From positions 124,001 to 188,000 of the forward strand of contig JAGMUV010000043.1 of NCBI GenBank assembly GCA_020744425.1: 64,000 nt of DNA. The letters run 5' to 3'. The DNA comes from Dactylonectria macrodidyma (lineage: Eukaryota; Ascomycota; Sordariomycetes; Hypocreales; Nectriaceae). The notes under the pieces were generated by a model, which had not been told where the DNA came from, ran no database searches, and worked only from the letters and a program-made list of their open reading frames with translations. Of the stretch, positions 22,447 to 33,647 are shown piece after piece. The position numbers were made by a program, and so were the translations under genes. Within the stretch, counting starts at the first letter, position 1. The number at the start of each line of letters is the position of its first letter.

Positions 22447-23748
22447 CATCAGGTTGTGTAACCTTTGAATTGCTGACGATTGACGCCAGTCTTCAAGGAA
22501 TTTGATCTCTTCTAGCAAAGATTTATACTCCTCTGAGTGAGGATCAAGCTTCTTGAGCGCCTCCTTCTTCGAGCCTCCGAGGAATCCGGTTGCTACGAGG
22601 TTTATTTGGTGATTAACGCAGCGAATCCTGCGTTGAGCGCTAAGCTCTGCGATTTCGTCAGTGGCAGATTCTGCACCCAAAAGACCGCAAAAGAGCTCCG
22701 TAACTGCGCCGTCGCACGAGTCTGCGTTATCAGCAGTCAAGTAGCCGAGAGTCTCGGAGATCGCGAAATCTTCGATTACGCTCTGTAAAACTGGACCGAG
22801 ATTCTCACCACCGTGACTGCCGAGTACGCGTTTGAGGGCTAGGAAGCGAGATTGAAGCTGTTGCGAGGCGCTGACGAAGTGAACGGTGATACCGAGGAGC
22901 GCGTATTGATTCGGGGAGGTCCAGAGATCGAAAGAGAGATGTTTCTTGTAAGGGGAGGCGGCGAGCTCTGTTTTCAGGAGCCCTTTCTGTGATTCAACCT
23001 CGGCGTTGAGCCATGATTTGACAGTATCTCCGCACAGAGGCAGAAGCTCCTGAACAAGATCCTTATTTAACAAGCAGAGAAGCTGGCGAAAAAGCGGGTG
23101 TTCGATTCCAGAGAAGGGAATATTCGCTTTCGATATCCAGCCTAACAGTGTATCTCGGAAAGTCTGCCCCGTCGATTTACTCACAACAGCCTTCCGCAGG
23201 CTCTCCTGTAGAGTCCTCTGACTCTTCTGTGGGCGCGGATTCGCTTCAGAATCCGTCGAATCGCTTCCCTCTACGGAAGAGGTACGAGAGCGAAGAAGTC
23301 TGTGATGCTGCCGCAAGTGGTCCAGCGGTCCAGAAGTCGTACCTCTAGGCAGGGAAAAAATCGTTGTTATACCCTGCTCATCACAGAGATCACAGAGCCA
23401 GTATTCGCCACAGTTTCGGTGCTCGCGATCGAGCTTGACGAAGCGTGAGCCGTACGGTTCGATCGGGGACCTTTTCTTCCGTTTTTTATCCACCCACTCC
23501 GACCGAATATAGGGCTTGCTGTTAATTAGGATCTTCGGCATATCGCATACTGCACTTGGGAGGTTTGCTTCGTCGACATCATCAAGTTGGTTCTTTACGC
23601 TGCGGGCTCGGCGAAGAACTGAAAAGGCGCCACCACCGGCGTGCGGAATGTTTGTGAGAGAGCCGGAAGACTGACTGGCTGACTGGCTAGGCGTCAGGCT
23701 CGATATCGACGAGGAATCGTCGAAAAATGGATCGTTGGGGTTAGCCAT
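22447..23748 (-). pseudogene. hAT-2 transposase, interrupted
   Basis: N-terminal two thirds of another hAT transposase, starting MANPNDPFFDDSSS at 23748. It has a BED-like zinc finger (WLCDLCDEQG...DHLRQHHRLL), SFDLWTSPNQYALLG, the catalytic-Asp segment LGYLTADNADSCDGAV and CVNHQINLVATGFLGG. The frame runs into hAT-1 terminal repeat after RLHNLMQ. The hAT-1 element therefore inserted into this gene; a short continuation is recognisable at 19311-19423. Confidence 0.8.
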
Positions 23749-23964
23749 CTTGACGATGTTGGCGATGGGTCCATGTGCAAAAATTTGACTGGAAAAGTGG
23801 AATTTTGGGCCTTCGAAGCACTTACCCTATGGCCGACTGACAGGGGGAATTTTACCAAAATATACCAAAATTACCAATACAAAACGGTAGGCTAGTATTG
23901 TTTTGAATAGCTTCGATTTTGCTTTGTTTTGTATTGATTTATATTGATTTGATTTGGTAGTGTT

Positions 23965-24831
23965 TTGTTTTGTTCGGAGCGCTGCATCACGAAGGAGCCA
24001 GTGCTCTGGGGAGATAGATGGACGTCAACGCAGCGTACGCCGCCCCGAGAGGGGGAACCGCAGGCCGTCGAAGTACAACGAGAAGGACTAGGCCTGGCTA
24101 AGACGTCCAAGGTCCACGGGTTTGGCTGGTGGCTTCTAGGGAAGTTCGACTGGAACACCTGGCGGTTCGCTTCCGAAGTTGGCGATCGACTGGCGGTAGG
24201 TAATGACCTCCTACGCCAGGACTATAAGCGGCGATGGCGAGTGCTCAAGAATATTCGCGACGTTCATGTCCGTATGTGGCAAGTCCATAGCTGGGAAGGC
24301 CATTGCGAAAAGATTCTGCAGTCAGTGTAAGCAGCGCGACTAAGAAGGCTCGAGGTGTTTACTTACTGTAGCGAGACGATAGTGGGCAGGCTACAAGCGG
24401 CGCCAGATTCTGTCAAGAACATCGCTCGGCAGTTATTCTCCGAGGGGTGTGAACGCCTGGAAAAGCAATCAAGCGAAAGACCCCTCGGCGATGGTGTACC
24501 GGCAAAGGAGTTATTGACGAATTGGATGCGCCGCGCTCGTTGGCAGGAAACCTTTGGCCGAGCACGCCACGACATACCGGTACTCGTTACGTTCTCAGAA
24601 ATGCCCTGGACGTCTGGTCGGCCTTTTTGCTAGGAGTTCATGGCGAAAAAGTACTTCGTAGTTCGGTCAGAGACGAGTGCAAGCGGCTCTGGGGTCTGGA
24701 TCGGTTAGAACGAAGCATCTGCATCTTACCGCAAAGGACCTCGACATTTGGGTCAAAAAAAGAGCGTCGAACTGATTCGCCACATCATAGATGCTGTTCT
24801 TGCCGCATTGGCGGCCACTAAGTTAGAATGA
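23965..24831 (+). pseudogene. Decayed gene of unknown function
   Basis: I do not recognise the family. The first frame (to about 24327, GFGWWLLGKFDWNTWRFASE) can be spliced through an intron (GTAAGC...CTGTAG, about 24328-24370) into VETIVGRLQAAPDSVKNIARQL. After 24600 the reading frame must change at least twice, once near a run of seven A at 24755, to reach the plausible C-terminus ELIRHIIDAVLAALAATKLE and its stop at 24829-24831. Several indels in a gene-like sequence indicate a pseudogene. Confidence 0.4.
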
Positions 24832-25017
24832 ACTATGTTCTAGAATTCTTTGCTCCGGTAGGGTTACCAGCGCCGCAAAGCAACGTAGACACCATGTACA
24901 ATCACGATACCCAGGTCTAGTCCCCGCATCCTTCATCTCGGTAACCTGCTCGGGGGCTCCAGACCGTTTCATGCCCCATAATGTTGAGAAAGAGTAACAA
25001 AAATAGAGCAATGGCTG

Positions 25018-27468
25018 CTACACTGACTGCAGGTGATATTGTCGGAAATCACGTTTCCGGTCGTAATTCCCAAATTCATCTCCCCGCCGTTTCCTCTTCT
25101 TCCCGGATAGCTTGACAAGCCGGTTGTGTTTGAGGTTTGGACGAAGGGTGGCGCGGTCGAAGTCGATGAGCATGACGCGGCGGCGCTCGTCGTTCCAAAG
25201 ACGGTTGGCGTCGCGCTCGTCGCCGTGGTCGACGCCCTCGGCCCAGACGGCCTGCGACGAACGCCGCACTTCCGCCGTTAGGTCCGCGGCGCCAGCGCCA
25301 GCCCCCGCGGCCACCGTGTCCGCCATCGTCTCCCCGCACCACGACATCAGCATCATGTGGAAGACCCTGGCCCCGCCAGGGAGTATGTAGCCCCGGTCTA
25401 GCCGCGCGAGTCCCAGGTGCACCGGTACCACCTCGCCCTGGATCCTGTCGAGCCGCGCGTAGATACCGCTCTCGTGCTCCAGGCGGCGGGGATGCGGCGA
25501 CAGCGTTCCCTTGCCGACAAACGTGTAGCCGTACGGCGCCAGCTCCAGCTTGAAGAGGACGCCTGTCGCTCCCATCTTGCCCCAGCCGTCCAACGCCTCG
25601 CAGTCTCGATACGGGTTCTTGCGGAGCCGCTCGCCCACGAGGCGGGCGAACTCATCGGCGTCGATAGGGTGCCGGGAGCCACCTTCAGCGGACAGATGCG
25701 AGAGCACGTTGGGGCAGTTGCTGTCAAGATCCAAGCCTCTCTTGAGGCCCAACAGGCAGGCCTGCGTGCAGTACTGCTTGGCAGGTGCCGACTCGGACAT
25801 CTCGGCATCCTCCTCCTCCTCTCCCCCCTCGGAGCTGCCGCTCGATGGGCCTTCTTTCCGTTTGCTGACGTCCGTCCTTGCCCAAGATCGGGATAGATCG
25901 CCGTCCGCCCGGTCGTCTTCTTCGTCCGCCTCGTCTCTACGAAGCACTGCCGTGGACCTGCAGGACGACCTTGACCGCAACGAGACCTCTCGGCCGGCCG
26001 GGACCGCGCTAGACATGAACTCCGAGCCTTCCGTTCCTTGCGATGACGACGCCGAGGGCGAGTCCGTATCCTCCGCCCCTAGAAGACGCGCCGCATCGTC
26101 GTACGGCTCCCTCCATTTCTTCAGTGCTGCCTCAGCCTTCCGCGACGCCGCATCGAGTGAGGCTCCTTTGAGAGCTTCAGATCGGAGGCTCAACAGGCAA
26201 AAGCTAGCCAGCTGGGCCGCCGCCGTATAGGACACCTTATCGCCGGCCCAATCCCCATCTGACGCTTCGCCCACGTCCTCATCCGGCACGCACGGATGAC
26301 AATACAGCGTCTGCGGGTCGGCTCGGTCGATATGAAGGAATAATAAAGACTCGCCGGCAGCAATATAGCCATATGCAACCTCATACCTTACCATGTAGTC
26401 GAAGACCTGCGTCAGCGCCATGGCAACCAGTTCTTCCGCCCTGTCTTGTCCCCGTAGCTCGGCATCGCTCAGAGACTTGTTGCTGTTGATCCGCTCCATT
26501 ACATCCATAAACAGCGTCTCCTTCGCAACGGCCGGCTTCAGGCACTCTAACGCAATCTTGTGGGCTGCCTTGTAGTCATAGACGAACGCTAGGCTCTCGT
26601 CTCCGCCCAAGCGCGTACGGACACCCGCTCCGTCAGGTTTCCTCGGCGGAGGCTTGACTCGCTGCTCGGACGCCACTCGTTTGTTCGGTCCGGTCCGCCG
26701 CCGTCGCTCCGGCCTTTCCTCGCTCAGGTCCTCCTCCCCAACCAGATTACCATCGCTCAGTTGCGCGAAGTCCCGGATGTTGTTGCTGAATCGTAGCCCT
26801 ATACACCGATATTCCTTGCAAAGCTCCTCGTCGTCCCAGACGGGACGCAGAATTTCCCAGACAGGATCTTCCACAGCAAGCTTCTCAAAGTGATCGACGG
26901 CATTCTCGTTGCCTGCCCGTTTGCGATGGATCGTCGTTCCTAGATATCTGGTCGTACTCTCTTGATGGAAGAGCCGCCTCTCAGCACAGACCCTCCTGAT
27001 GGCTTCAAAGTGATCTTGTCGCTGGATGTTCGTGAAGCTGGTCCAGGGACGAAGCCACTTAGGATAGTATTTACCCTCGACCTTTGTGAAACCCGTCGAT
27101 GACTTGGATTTGTCGGCGAGGGCGAGTTTCTTGTAGAGGTGGAAGTGGCAGTTGTATAGATATTCTTCCAGTGTGGTCCTCTGGTTCTTGCGTCGCTCTG
27201 CCTCCTTCTCGCGTCGCTCTGCCTCCTCTCGTGCCTTTGCTTCCTCTTTCTCGCGTCGCTCTGCCTCTTTCTCGCGTCGCTCTGCCTCTTTCTCGCGTCG
27301 CTCTGCCTCTTTCTCGCGTCGCTCTGCCTCTTTCTCGCGTCGCTCTGCCTCTTTCTCGCGTCGCTCTGCCTCCTCTCGTTCCTTTGCTTCCTCTTTCTCG
27401 CGCCTGAGCTCCTCGTTCTCGCGCTGGAGCCGCTCGATCTCTCGAAGATAGTCCGACATCGCGTGCAC
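25018..27468 (-). CDS. Coiled-coil and kinase-like domain protein
   Basis: An 816-residue single-exon protein. Residues about 5-95 are a charged coiled coil made mostly of ERREKEA repeats. A conserved region with EEYLYNCHFHLYKKLAL and YPKWLRPWTSF follows, then an acidic Ser-rich linker (about 470-570), then a divergent protein-kinase-like domain. In that domain the ATP lysine candidate is in TFVGKGT, the helix C glutamate candidate is in LEHESGIYARL, the catalytic loop is HGDERDAN (residues 748-755) and the metal site is IDFDRA (about 768-771, DFD in place of DFG). All key residues of an active phosphotransferase appear present. Similar kinase-like proteins are known in plant-associated ascomycetes, but no role is assigned. 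Codon usage is GC-rich compared with the flanking sequence. Confidence 0.7.
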   Translation of the reverse strand: MHAMSDYLREIERLQRENEELRREKEEAKEREEAERREKEAERREKEAERREKEAERREKEAERREKEAERREKEEAKAREEAERREKEAERRKNQRTTLEEYLYNCHFHLYKKLALADKSKSSTGFTKVEGKYYPKWLRPWTSFTNIQRQDHFEAIRRVCAERRLFHQESTTRYLGTTIHRKRAGNENAVDHFEKLAVEDPVWEILRPVWDDEELCKEYRCIGLRFSNNIRDFAQLSDGNLVGEEDLSEERPERRRRTGPNKRVASEQRVKPPPRKPDGAGVRTRLGGDESLAFVYDYKAAHKIALECLKPAVAKETLFMDVMERINSNKSLSDAELRGQDRAEELVAMALTQVFDYMVRYEVAYGYIAAGESLLFLHIDRADPQTLYCHPCVPDEDVGEASDGDWAGDKVSYTAAAQLASFCLLSLRSEALKGASLDAASRKAEAALKKWREPYDDAARLLGAEDTDSPSASSSQGTEGSEFMSSAVPAGREVSLRSRSSCRSTAVLRRDEADEEDDRADGDLSRSWARTDVSKRKEGPSSGSSEGGEEEEDAEMSESAPAKQYCTQACLLGLKRGLDLDSNCPNVLSHLSAEGGSRHPIDADEFARLVGERLRKNPYRDCEALDGWGKMGATGVLFKLELAPYGYTFVGKGTLSPHPRRLEHESGIYARLDRIQGEVVPVHLGLARLDRGYILPGGARVFHMMLMSWCGETMADTVAAGAGAGAADLTAEVRRSSQAVWAEGVDHGDERDANRLWNDERRRVMLIDFDRATLRPNLKHNRLVKLSGKKRKRRGDEFGNYDRKRDFRQYHLQSV
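27245..27372 (-). repeat. 21-bp tandem repeat in coding sequence
   Basis: About six near-identical 21-bp units (GCGTCGCTCTGCCTCTTTCT plus C on the plus strand) encode the heptad ERREKEA of the kinase-like protein. The repeat number is likely to vary between strains. Confidence 0.9.
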
Positions 27469-27649
27469 GGTATGGGACGCCTAGAGCGTCTCGGCTTCGG
27501 GTGTGTGGTGTCGATTTCGGAGTTCGAGAGATGACCCCGGCGAGTTGCGGCCTCAAAAATTAAGGACACTCCGAGGTACCCGCGTCTGCCGTTGTTTATC
27601 CGATTGGTTTCCAACAACAAAGAACCCCGCTGTCTGTGCATGCGCAGCC

Positions 27650-27722
27650 TGCCCGTGCGGCAGAGTAGTTAATTGCCTGGGCGGCCTCACGGAGGCAGTC
27701 GGTTCGAATCCGGACAAGAGAA
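27650..27722 (+). other. tRNA-like sequence (pseudo-tRNA or SINE head)
   Basis: A perfect Pol III B box (GGTTCGAATCC, 27701-27711) lies about 40 bp after an A-box-like GCGGCAGAGTAGTTAATTGC. A D-arm-like GGC...GCC pairing is possible, but no 7-bp acceptor stem or normal anticodon arm can be formed, so it is not a functional tRNA gene. Confidence 0.45.
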
Positions 27723-28752
27723 ACCGACTGTCTCTCAGCCTTTTCGGCGGAGTAGAGTGGTCTGTACGTCATTCGATAGGCCCCAGAATGGGAAAAAGAC
27801 AGGCCAATGTGTGAGAGACAGATTGAAGGGTGTCGAAGGTGGAAATGGATAGCCACTCATTTGCTCATGTGGGGGGCATGAAATGGCTCTTGACCGTCGG
27901 CGATACGCGCAATTCGGGTCAAGCTCGGCCTGACCTAATAATAGGCCCATGGTTTACCCCATTTAGAATGTGTTCGCTTATCGATAAGGACTGCACTCTA
28001 GGGCCGCCGCCTGTAACTCATCATTGGGAGCTCCCAATCAGTCCTACGAAGTATACGCAATGCGAATGTCGACATCCGGGGTCTTTTTCTCCGGGTTGCG
28101 TCGATATCTACATTTTGTAACAAGCAAGCAGATGAACTGGCAGGTAAGGCCCTGCGAGGCTAGCAGCACGTTTGTCAATCGAGATACTCTGTAGCGAGGA
28201 TGTGTATAGGGCAACAGGTAGCCCTAGTCAGTTTTAAGAGTCTCGAGGCGTTCAATTCTATGGAGTTGAAGTCTCGCCTCTTCTGTACGTCAAAACTCTC
28301 AGGCCTTGGAGAACCAGGGACCCTGATGGGATGATCTACGTTATCCCTTAGAGTGCCATAAGGCTACACTTACGCTAGTAGCAGGGATTCAGACCAACTG
28401 CAAAGCGAGAAAGTTGAGATACATAAGGTCCCACCTATTTTATATGATGCCAGAAGTCACGGCTCTAAGATATCTACATCATAGTACATAACATTCCATA
28501 TTGCTACTCAGCTTATCGGCGGTCAAAGAGCGTACCGTTGATCTCCCGGGCCTCCGTGGGTCACCAAGCCCAAGTGTAGCCTTACGGCACTCTAAGAGAT
28601 CTCCTCTCCGGGGAAAGAGAAAACTACGTCGATCCATTGCCGTTTTTGGTTTTGATGGAGACCCTTGTCGAAGACGTTATTGGCGGCTTTCTTGACCGGC
28701 TGCAGCCACAACAGCCCCGTCGTAGGGGTCGAGTCTTACTAGCAGGGCGGAT

Positions 28753-29020
28753 ATCCCTTAGAGTGGCATAAGCCTCCATCTCGGTACCAGCCCCACATGG
28801 CACAAGCCACAGCCAAGGTACATACATAGACCTCAGATGCGGCAGAATTAGGTCTGTCTAGAGGCTCACGCCATGTAGCTTTATGTAGACTAGATGATTG
28901 CTTGGACTTATAGCACCAGCAAAAATAGGTAGAAGCTGATGTACCTTTGATTTATTGTTTTCTAATTGGCTCGATCCCCTGTTTGATACCGAAGTGGAGG
29001 CTTATGCCACTCTATGGGAT
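28753..29020. repeat. Imperfect 36-bp inverted repeat
   Basis: ATCCCTTAGAGTGGCATAAG and its continuation (28753-28788) recurs inverted at 28985-29020 with about four mismatches. A third partial copy (CCCTTAGAGTGCCATAAG) is at 28347-28364. It may be the ends of a decayed MITE. Confidence 0.55.
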
Positions 29021-30799
29021 GAGCACACACCAGATAGGTGCCTAATTGCAGGCAGCCGATCAAGTCGTGGCGGGGACACATGGGTATCGGACCCTCGGTT
29101 GCGCTTGATCGGCGGGCGGGTGTGGGGGTGGGCGACCCCGAGGGCGGGGAAGCGTTTGTTCAGCTTGGCGGGCCACTGGCTGGTGTGGGATGGAGTAAGG
29201 CGCAATTGTCTTGAAGGAAGACGTATACTACGTCGTAAGAAATCGTGGTGGGGCAGTGAGGGGGGAAGGGGGGAAACTGTCGACTCAACCGCAAGTGCGA
29301 CCGGATTGGGAATCATTGATCGTCGTTATCTTGCCTCAGTTTATGTTGACACTGAAGGTTGCAGCAGTGGGTAGCTGAAGCCATGGCTTACCCCGCACAC
29401 CTTGTCAGATCAAATCATGGTAGGGCAAACCGGCCAGCCCCGTGCTGATCGCTTAGAGCCAACTAGATGATCTGCGTTATCTAGTCGCAAAAAACTTGCT
29501 GCTGCATTGCAGGTGTTGGGAACCGAGCTTCCTGTTTTGCTTGTCTACCGCAGCAGCCAAGGCGGCGGTATTTTCTCAACCAAGGTTGGCTAGCATCTTG
29601 CCGTAAATGCAATGACCCATTTGCTGCCTGATGCTCAAACCTGCAGCAACACCAAGACAGTCATGCACTTTGCCGTCCGAACTGCACGTTGCCTTGGTCG
29701 AGCTGAGGTGGCTTACTGGGGGTGTTGCGGGGGCGCGTGATCGGCCGTGCTACGTTTGAGGGGAGCCCGAGCGGTGGTCAGTGATCAAACGACCCTCTTT
29801 GTGTTGCTCAAGACGTGCATCCTGGAGAGACTTTGGACCCGGGAGGGGAGACCATTCCGTCGTTATTGCAGCCTGACAGTTCTTGGTGTTGTGGATCATT
29901 ATTGTGGATCACTGTGCTACGGAGTAATGAGGCCAGACGGCAAGTGGGGCTCAGATCACAACAGCGTGTCCGCGATTACTGCAATAATTTTGCCCGTAGC
30001 CCGATTGAACCTGGTAAGTTTAGTCCTATAAATCGGGCTGTTGAACAGAAAGGGGGTCACATGCGGAGTTATTCTTTTTATTGGCTCCGTAATAAAGTTT
30101 GCACACTTTTCGCCCTTAAGCTTGGGTGCGGTTGCGCCTGGCTGACTCAAACCCGCCGTACCATTAGCTTTCGCAAAGTATATCCCTGTGCCGGACTCCT
30201 CTGGATGATTGTCCAAGTAGGAAATTGCACGCAGAAATCCACATGAACAACTGTCCATATCACGACCCAAGCCGGAGCCGACAGAATAGAGATAGTCAAG
30301 AGCGTAGGTAGCCTAGTGCGTCGAAGTTAAATGGGAGAAGGATGAATAATTATCCTGGCTCCCTAGCAATGCAAGATCAATAACCCGCATAATCCCTCAA
30401 GTTCACTGCATCGGCGTTCTGTAAGTGATAAGTGATATGTCATCATTGGGCTTTATAGTATGAGTCATTTTGACGCAATCGATGAACAATGGTGCGAGCC
30501 TCCATTGCCGGAATTCACACCTGCCCTAATGGATGAAAATAGCTCGCTATGCGCCGAGTGATCCTCATCCTGAAAAATGGTAAACAGAGGCAGCTTAAAG
30601 AGATCACTCACAGCTTGAATTTGCATGCCCCTTAGGAGTTTCTAACTTCACTATCCTACCCTCCAAGTCATTTAGTACGCAGGTCTCTGGGAGCCGAATA
30701 TATCGCCCTCGGCTTCTTCGCCATAAGTTAAAGTTCAAGCCTTCCCTCTCACATGTTAAAACCAACAACGCCAGCCAAAAGTAAAATCTCATTATTACC

Positions 30800-33057
30800 C
30801 TATCTCCTGAGTGCGCAAACACCTCCAACCAGGTCACGACGAGGGGTTCGATCCAATCAGAAGGCGCCAAAAAAAGGGTACATAATTCCTCTGCTAAATT
30901 AGGTGGTGATAGAAGTCCCAACAATGCTTCGTATTACAAATCGCAACATCACAAATACGGCATCCGTGAGAGGTCTGACTCCGCACATCCGGCCTCTTCA
31001 TCTTCTTCTTTTCCTCATTGCTGCTGACCTCCGTAAGAGGGCTCCATTCCGGGGCTCTTACTCTTAGCTGCCCCTGCCGACAGCCCTGACAGGCTAGGCA
31101 GTCTGACTTTACCTTGCGGTTGACATGATTGATCTTGCGATCGATGTGTTCCCTCTGTAATTCGGGTTGTTGTAGATCACGCTCGTCTCCGGCTCGGTAA
31201 TGCCTCCTTGCTTGACTGTTATGGCCGTAGGTATTAAATAATTCGTTATAAATGCACTCTCGCCACTCCCTTTGATTCGTATATCTCTTCCAATTTGGCT
31301 GCGGTCCGTGAAGTTGAGCAATATAGCTGTTAACGAGGGCCACGTCAAGGAGGAAAGTCCATGCAAGTGCCTGCCACGCACCACGGCGTAGGGGATGATC
31401 GTACTTATAATATGACCTCAATTGGTCACCACGGTCAACGTGATTCTTTTGGTCGTTATAAGTAGCAGCCACTGTCGGTATGTTGATCTCTTTGGTAGCT
31501 TCGTTACCAAAAAAACGCCGTATTGGCTTGGCTTCTGACTTCCGTGATGACGGCTTCTTCCTCTGCCGGACGACACGCTCATCGTCGGCGCCGGTAAACA
31601 CGGTAGTTAAAAATAACACAAGCTTGTTGTCTTTCCAGGCGATTTGGTTGACCTATAGATATAGAACGAAGACGAATTAGTAGGGATTTCTCAGCTAAAA
31701 GTGTCTGAAGCTAGTACCTGGTTGTCAGGGGTTGGGATCGCCTTGACGGTATTGAATTCGTACATTTTTTTGACCTTGCCGTCATTATTCTTATCATCCA
31801 CTAGTTCCTGGTTGATGCCGCTATTTGTACGAGCCGTGCCTGTGGCACCGAAGCCGTGGCTGCGGAGGTTGCGGAAGAGGGGAGACGATGAGAAAAGGTT
31901 ATCCACAAATACGTGATATCTCGCTTCTGGCAGCACATTTGTAAGGGCAACGACGACAGCTTGAGTCGAATTCGGTGTGAAAGACTTGTCTTCTGTACTA
32001 GGGGCTTTGGCTGTGACTTTTCTTCGCTTGCTTGGCCGACCTCGTGATGATGACTTCTGCGTTGAAATTTCATCGCCAACGGCACCATGCGGTTCCTCCT
32101 TGACGTGCCAAATCCACCGAAAAAAGAAGCCGCATTGGGCGATAACCCATATCTTGAAGCCCACGGGGTCAGGCTTGCTTTTGATAACCGTTATGTCGTC
32201 GCTTTTGCCGGTATAACAGATCATACACTCATCGACGGCAAGGTGAGACCCGGGCCGGAATATCTGCATGGATACGGCTTGCATATGGTCAGACCACTCT
32301 TCAACGCATTGGAATACCTTCGGAATAGGTACAGTTTCGTCAAATTTGGTGTGGTCAAAGGGACGAAGGTGCCTGTGGATAAGCTGAAATTTGTTGTATG
32401 AGATCAACTTGATAAATGAGTGCGCAGGACGTTGATCACCGGGCTTGGGGGGTTTCCAATAGCCTCGTATCGTCTTTTCTTTATGCACACCCATATAAAT
32501 TAGCGCACCAATCGTCGTTAACACCTCTGAGACCGTTGTTCCTTCCCATTTGTGTAGTTTTGAAGTCCGCTCCATCGGGGTATTCCAGCTGTCAATAACG
32601 CCGTTTTCTTTGAGCCACGTGATCCAGGAATTTGTGTAAGATACCCATTTCTCAACGAGTGATATGGGTAGAAAGAGCTGGAATAGTTGTAGAGGCGTTG
32701 GAGGCAGTGTGTTAATGTGAAAAGGGCGTGTTTCTACGTGGAAAGGCTCGAAGTTGGTGCCTCGATCATTTTCAGCCGGAAAATCAACGGCGCGCGTAGG
32801 GTCATTTGGCCACAGGCGGCGACTGTGCTCCTCCCTGATAAAGCTCCTGTCATCATAGGGGTTGATGACCCGTATCTCTTCTAGAATCGGAGGGGAAGTC
32901 ATTGATGAAATCAAAATAATTTGATGGTGTTTAAGGTGGGAAATAGCATTAATTTCTTATCGGATTAAACTTTTCGTACCCCTCACGTACTTCCGAGGTG
33001 CCCGTGATCATGTGGGGCGAGGTACGCCTTGGAGGTGTTTGCGCACTCAGGAGATAG
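30800..33057 (-). mobile_element. piggyBac-1 element
   Basis: Identical 29-bp inverted repeats (30800-30828 and 33029-33057, beginning CTATCTCCTGAGTGCGCAAA) bound a spliced piggyBac transposase gene. Immediately outside, CC/TCC and TA are found; the TTAA duplication expected for piggyBac is not visible. The length is about 2.26 kb. Confidence 0.82.
30894..32914 (-). CDS. piggyBac-1 transposase, intact
   Basis: DDE transposase of the piggyBac family (DDE_Tnp_1_7), 651 residues. Exon 1 is 32914-31718 and exon 2 is 31652-30894, with a 65-bp intron (GTACTA...CTATAG, CTAAT inside) between PTPDNQ and VNQIAWKDNK. The three catalytic aspartates appear in LAVDECMICYTG, YHVFVDNLFSS and KNHVDRGDQLRSYYKYDHP. 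A C-terminal cysteine-rich region (CLACQGC, CRICDVAICNTKHCWDFYH) corresponds to the family's zinc finger. The frame is uninterrupted. The intron site is the same as in piggyBac-2 at 62206. Confidence 0.88.
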
Positions 33058-33647
33058 TCCTATCCTACTCACCCAGAACACGGGAGCCCATAGGCTCGCG
33101 GTACCCACGAATTCACAATTCCACCCCGTGAGTGTACGGGACCTGCGAACCTATTGGCTCCTGTGGAGCATCATTGTCACATGCCACCTAGGTCTAGATG
33201 TCATCGTAATCATCAACGTCCACTTTATCTTGGTACTCCCAATCCGGGGGGCTTGAAGACATCAGCCGGCACATTCGCTGCAAGGCTGCCTTGGTGCCTG
33301 ATTTGGAAACCAGGCCCCGCATTCCAGCCTGAACAATGGCTTAAAAGCCAGGATTCTTACATTACCTATCGCCTCTGAGCCTCGATCACCTTACTAAACC
33401 TTGGCCTGTTGAGTATCCTACTACGCATTTGACGTAGCATTAACACCCTATCTCTTTGCATATGCAGATCCCCGGGGCGGACTCAACATATCCAATGAGA
33501 AATTCATACAAATCCTACAATACCTACTGAGAGAAGGCATATTCATCTCGAACCATATAGCCCGGGCTATCTCCCCAGAGCTCTTTCGACATATTAACGC
33601 TTCCAGTACAGGAAGCCCCTAAACCAGCTAGTCAACAAACCTCCAAT
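33058..33647. other. Intergenic before BTB gene
   Basis: No gene is supported. The part next to 33648 should hold the BTB gene promoter. Confidence 0.4.

Larger units (their letters stand above)
27469..30799. other. 3.3-kb stretch without recognised gene
   Basis: Apart from the tRNA-like sequence and the inverted repeat listed separately, I see no supported gene. Open frames reach at most 143 codons and have no recognisable motif. The stretch probably consists of decayed repeats. Confidence 0.45.

Noticed and set aside
25076..26230. Several other frames of 90-230 codons within the kinase-like gene
   Set aside because: GC-rich coding sequence gives open antisense frames; none has a recognisable domain.
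27185..27410. CRISPR-like array because of regular 21-bp periodicity
   Set aside because: There are no spacers between repeats and the units encode a continuous coiled coil.
27099..27641. Long arginine- or serine-rich frames overlapping the tandem repeat
   Set aside because: They are shadows of the 21-bp repeat in other frames of the kinase-like gene.
30838..30853. GGTTCGATCC near piggyBac-1 as a second Pol III B box
   Set aside because: It lacks one base of the consensus and has no A box upstream; it lies in the element's subterminal region.
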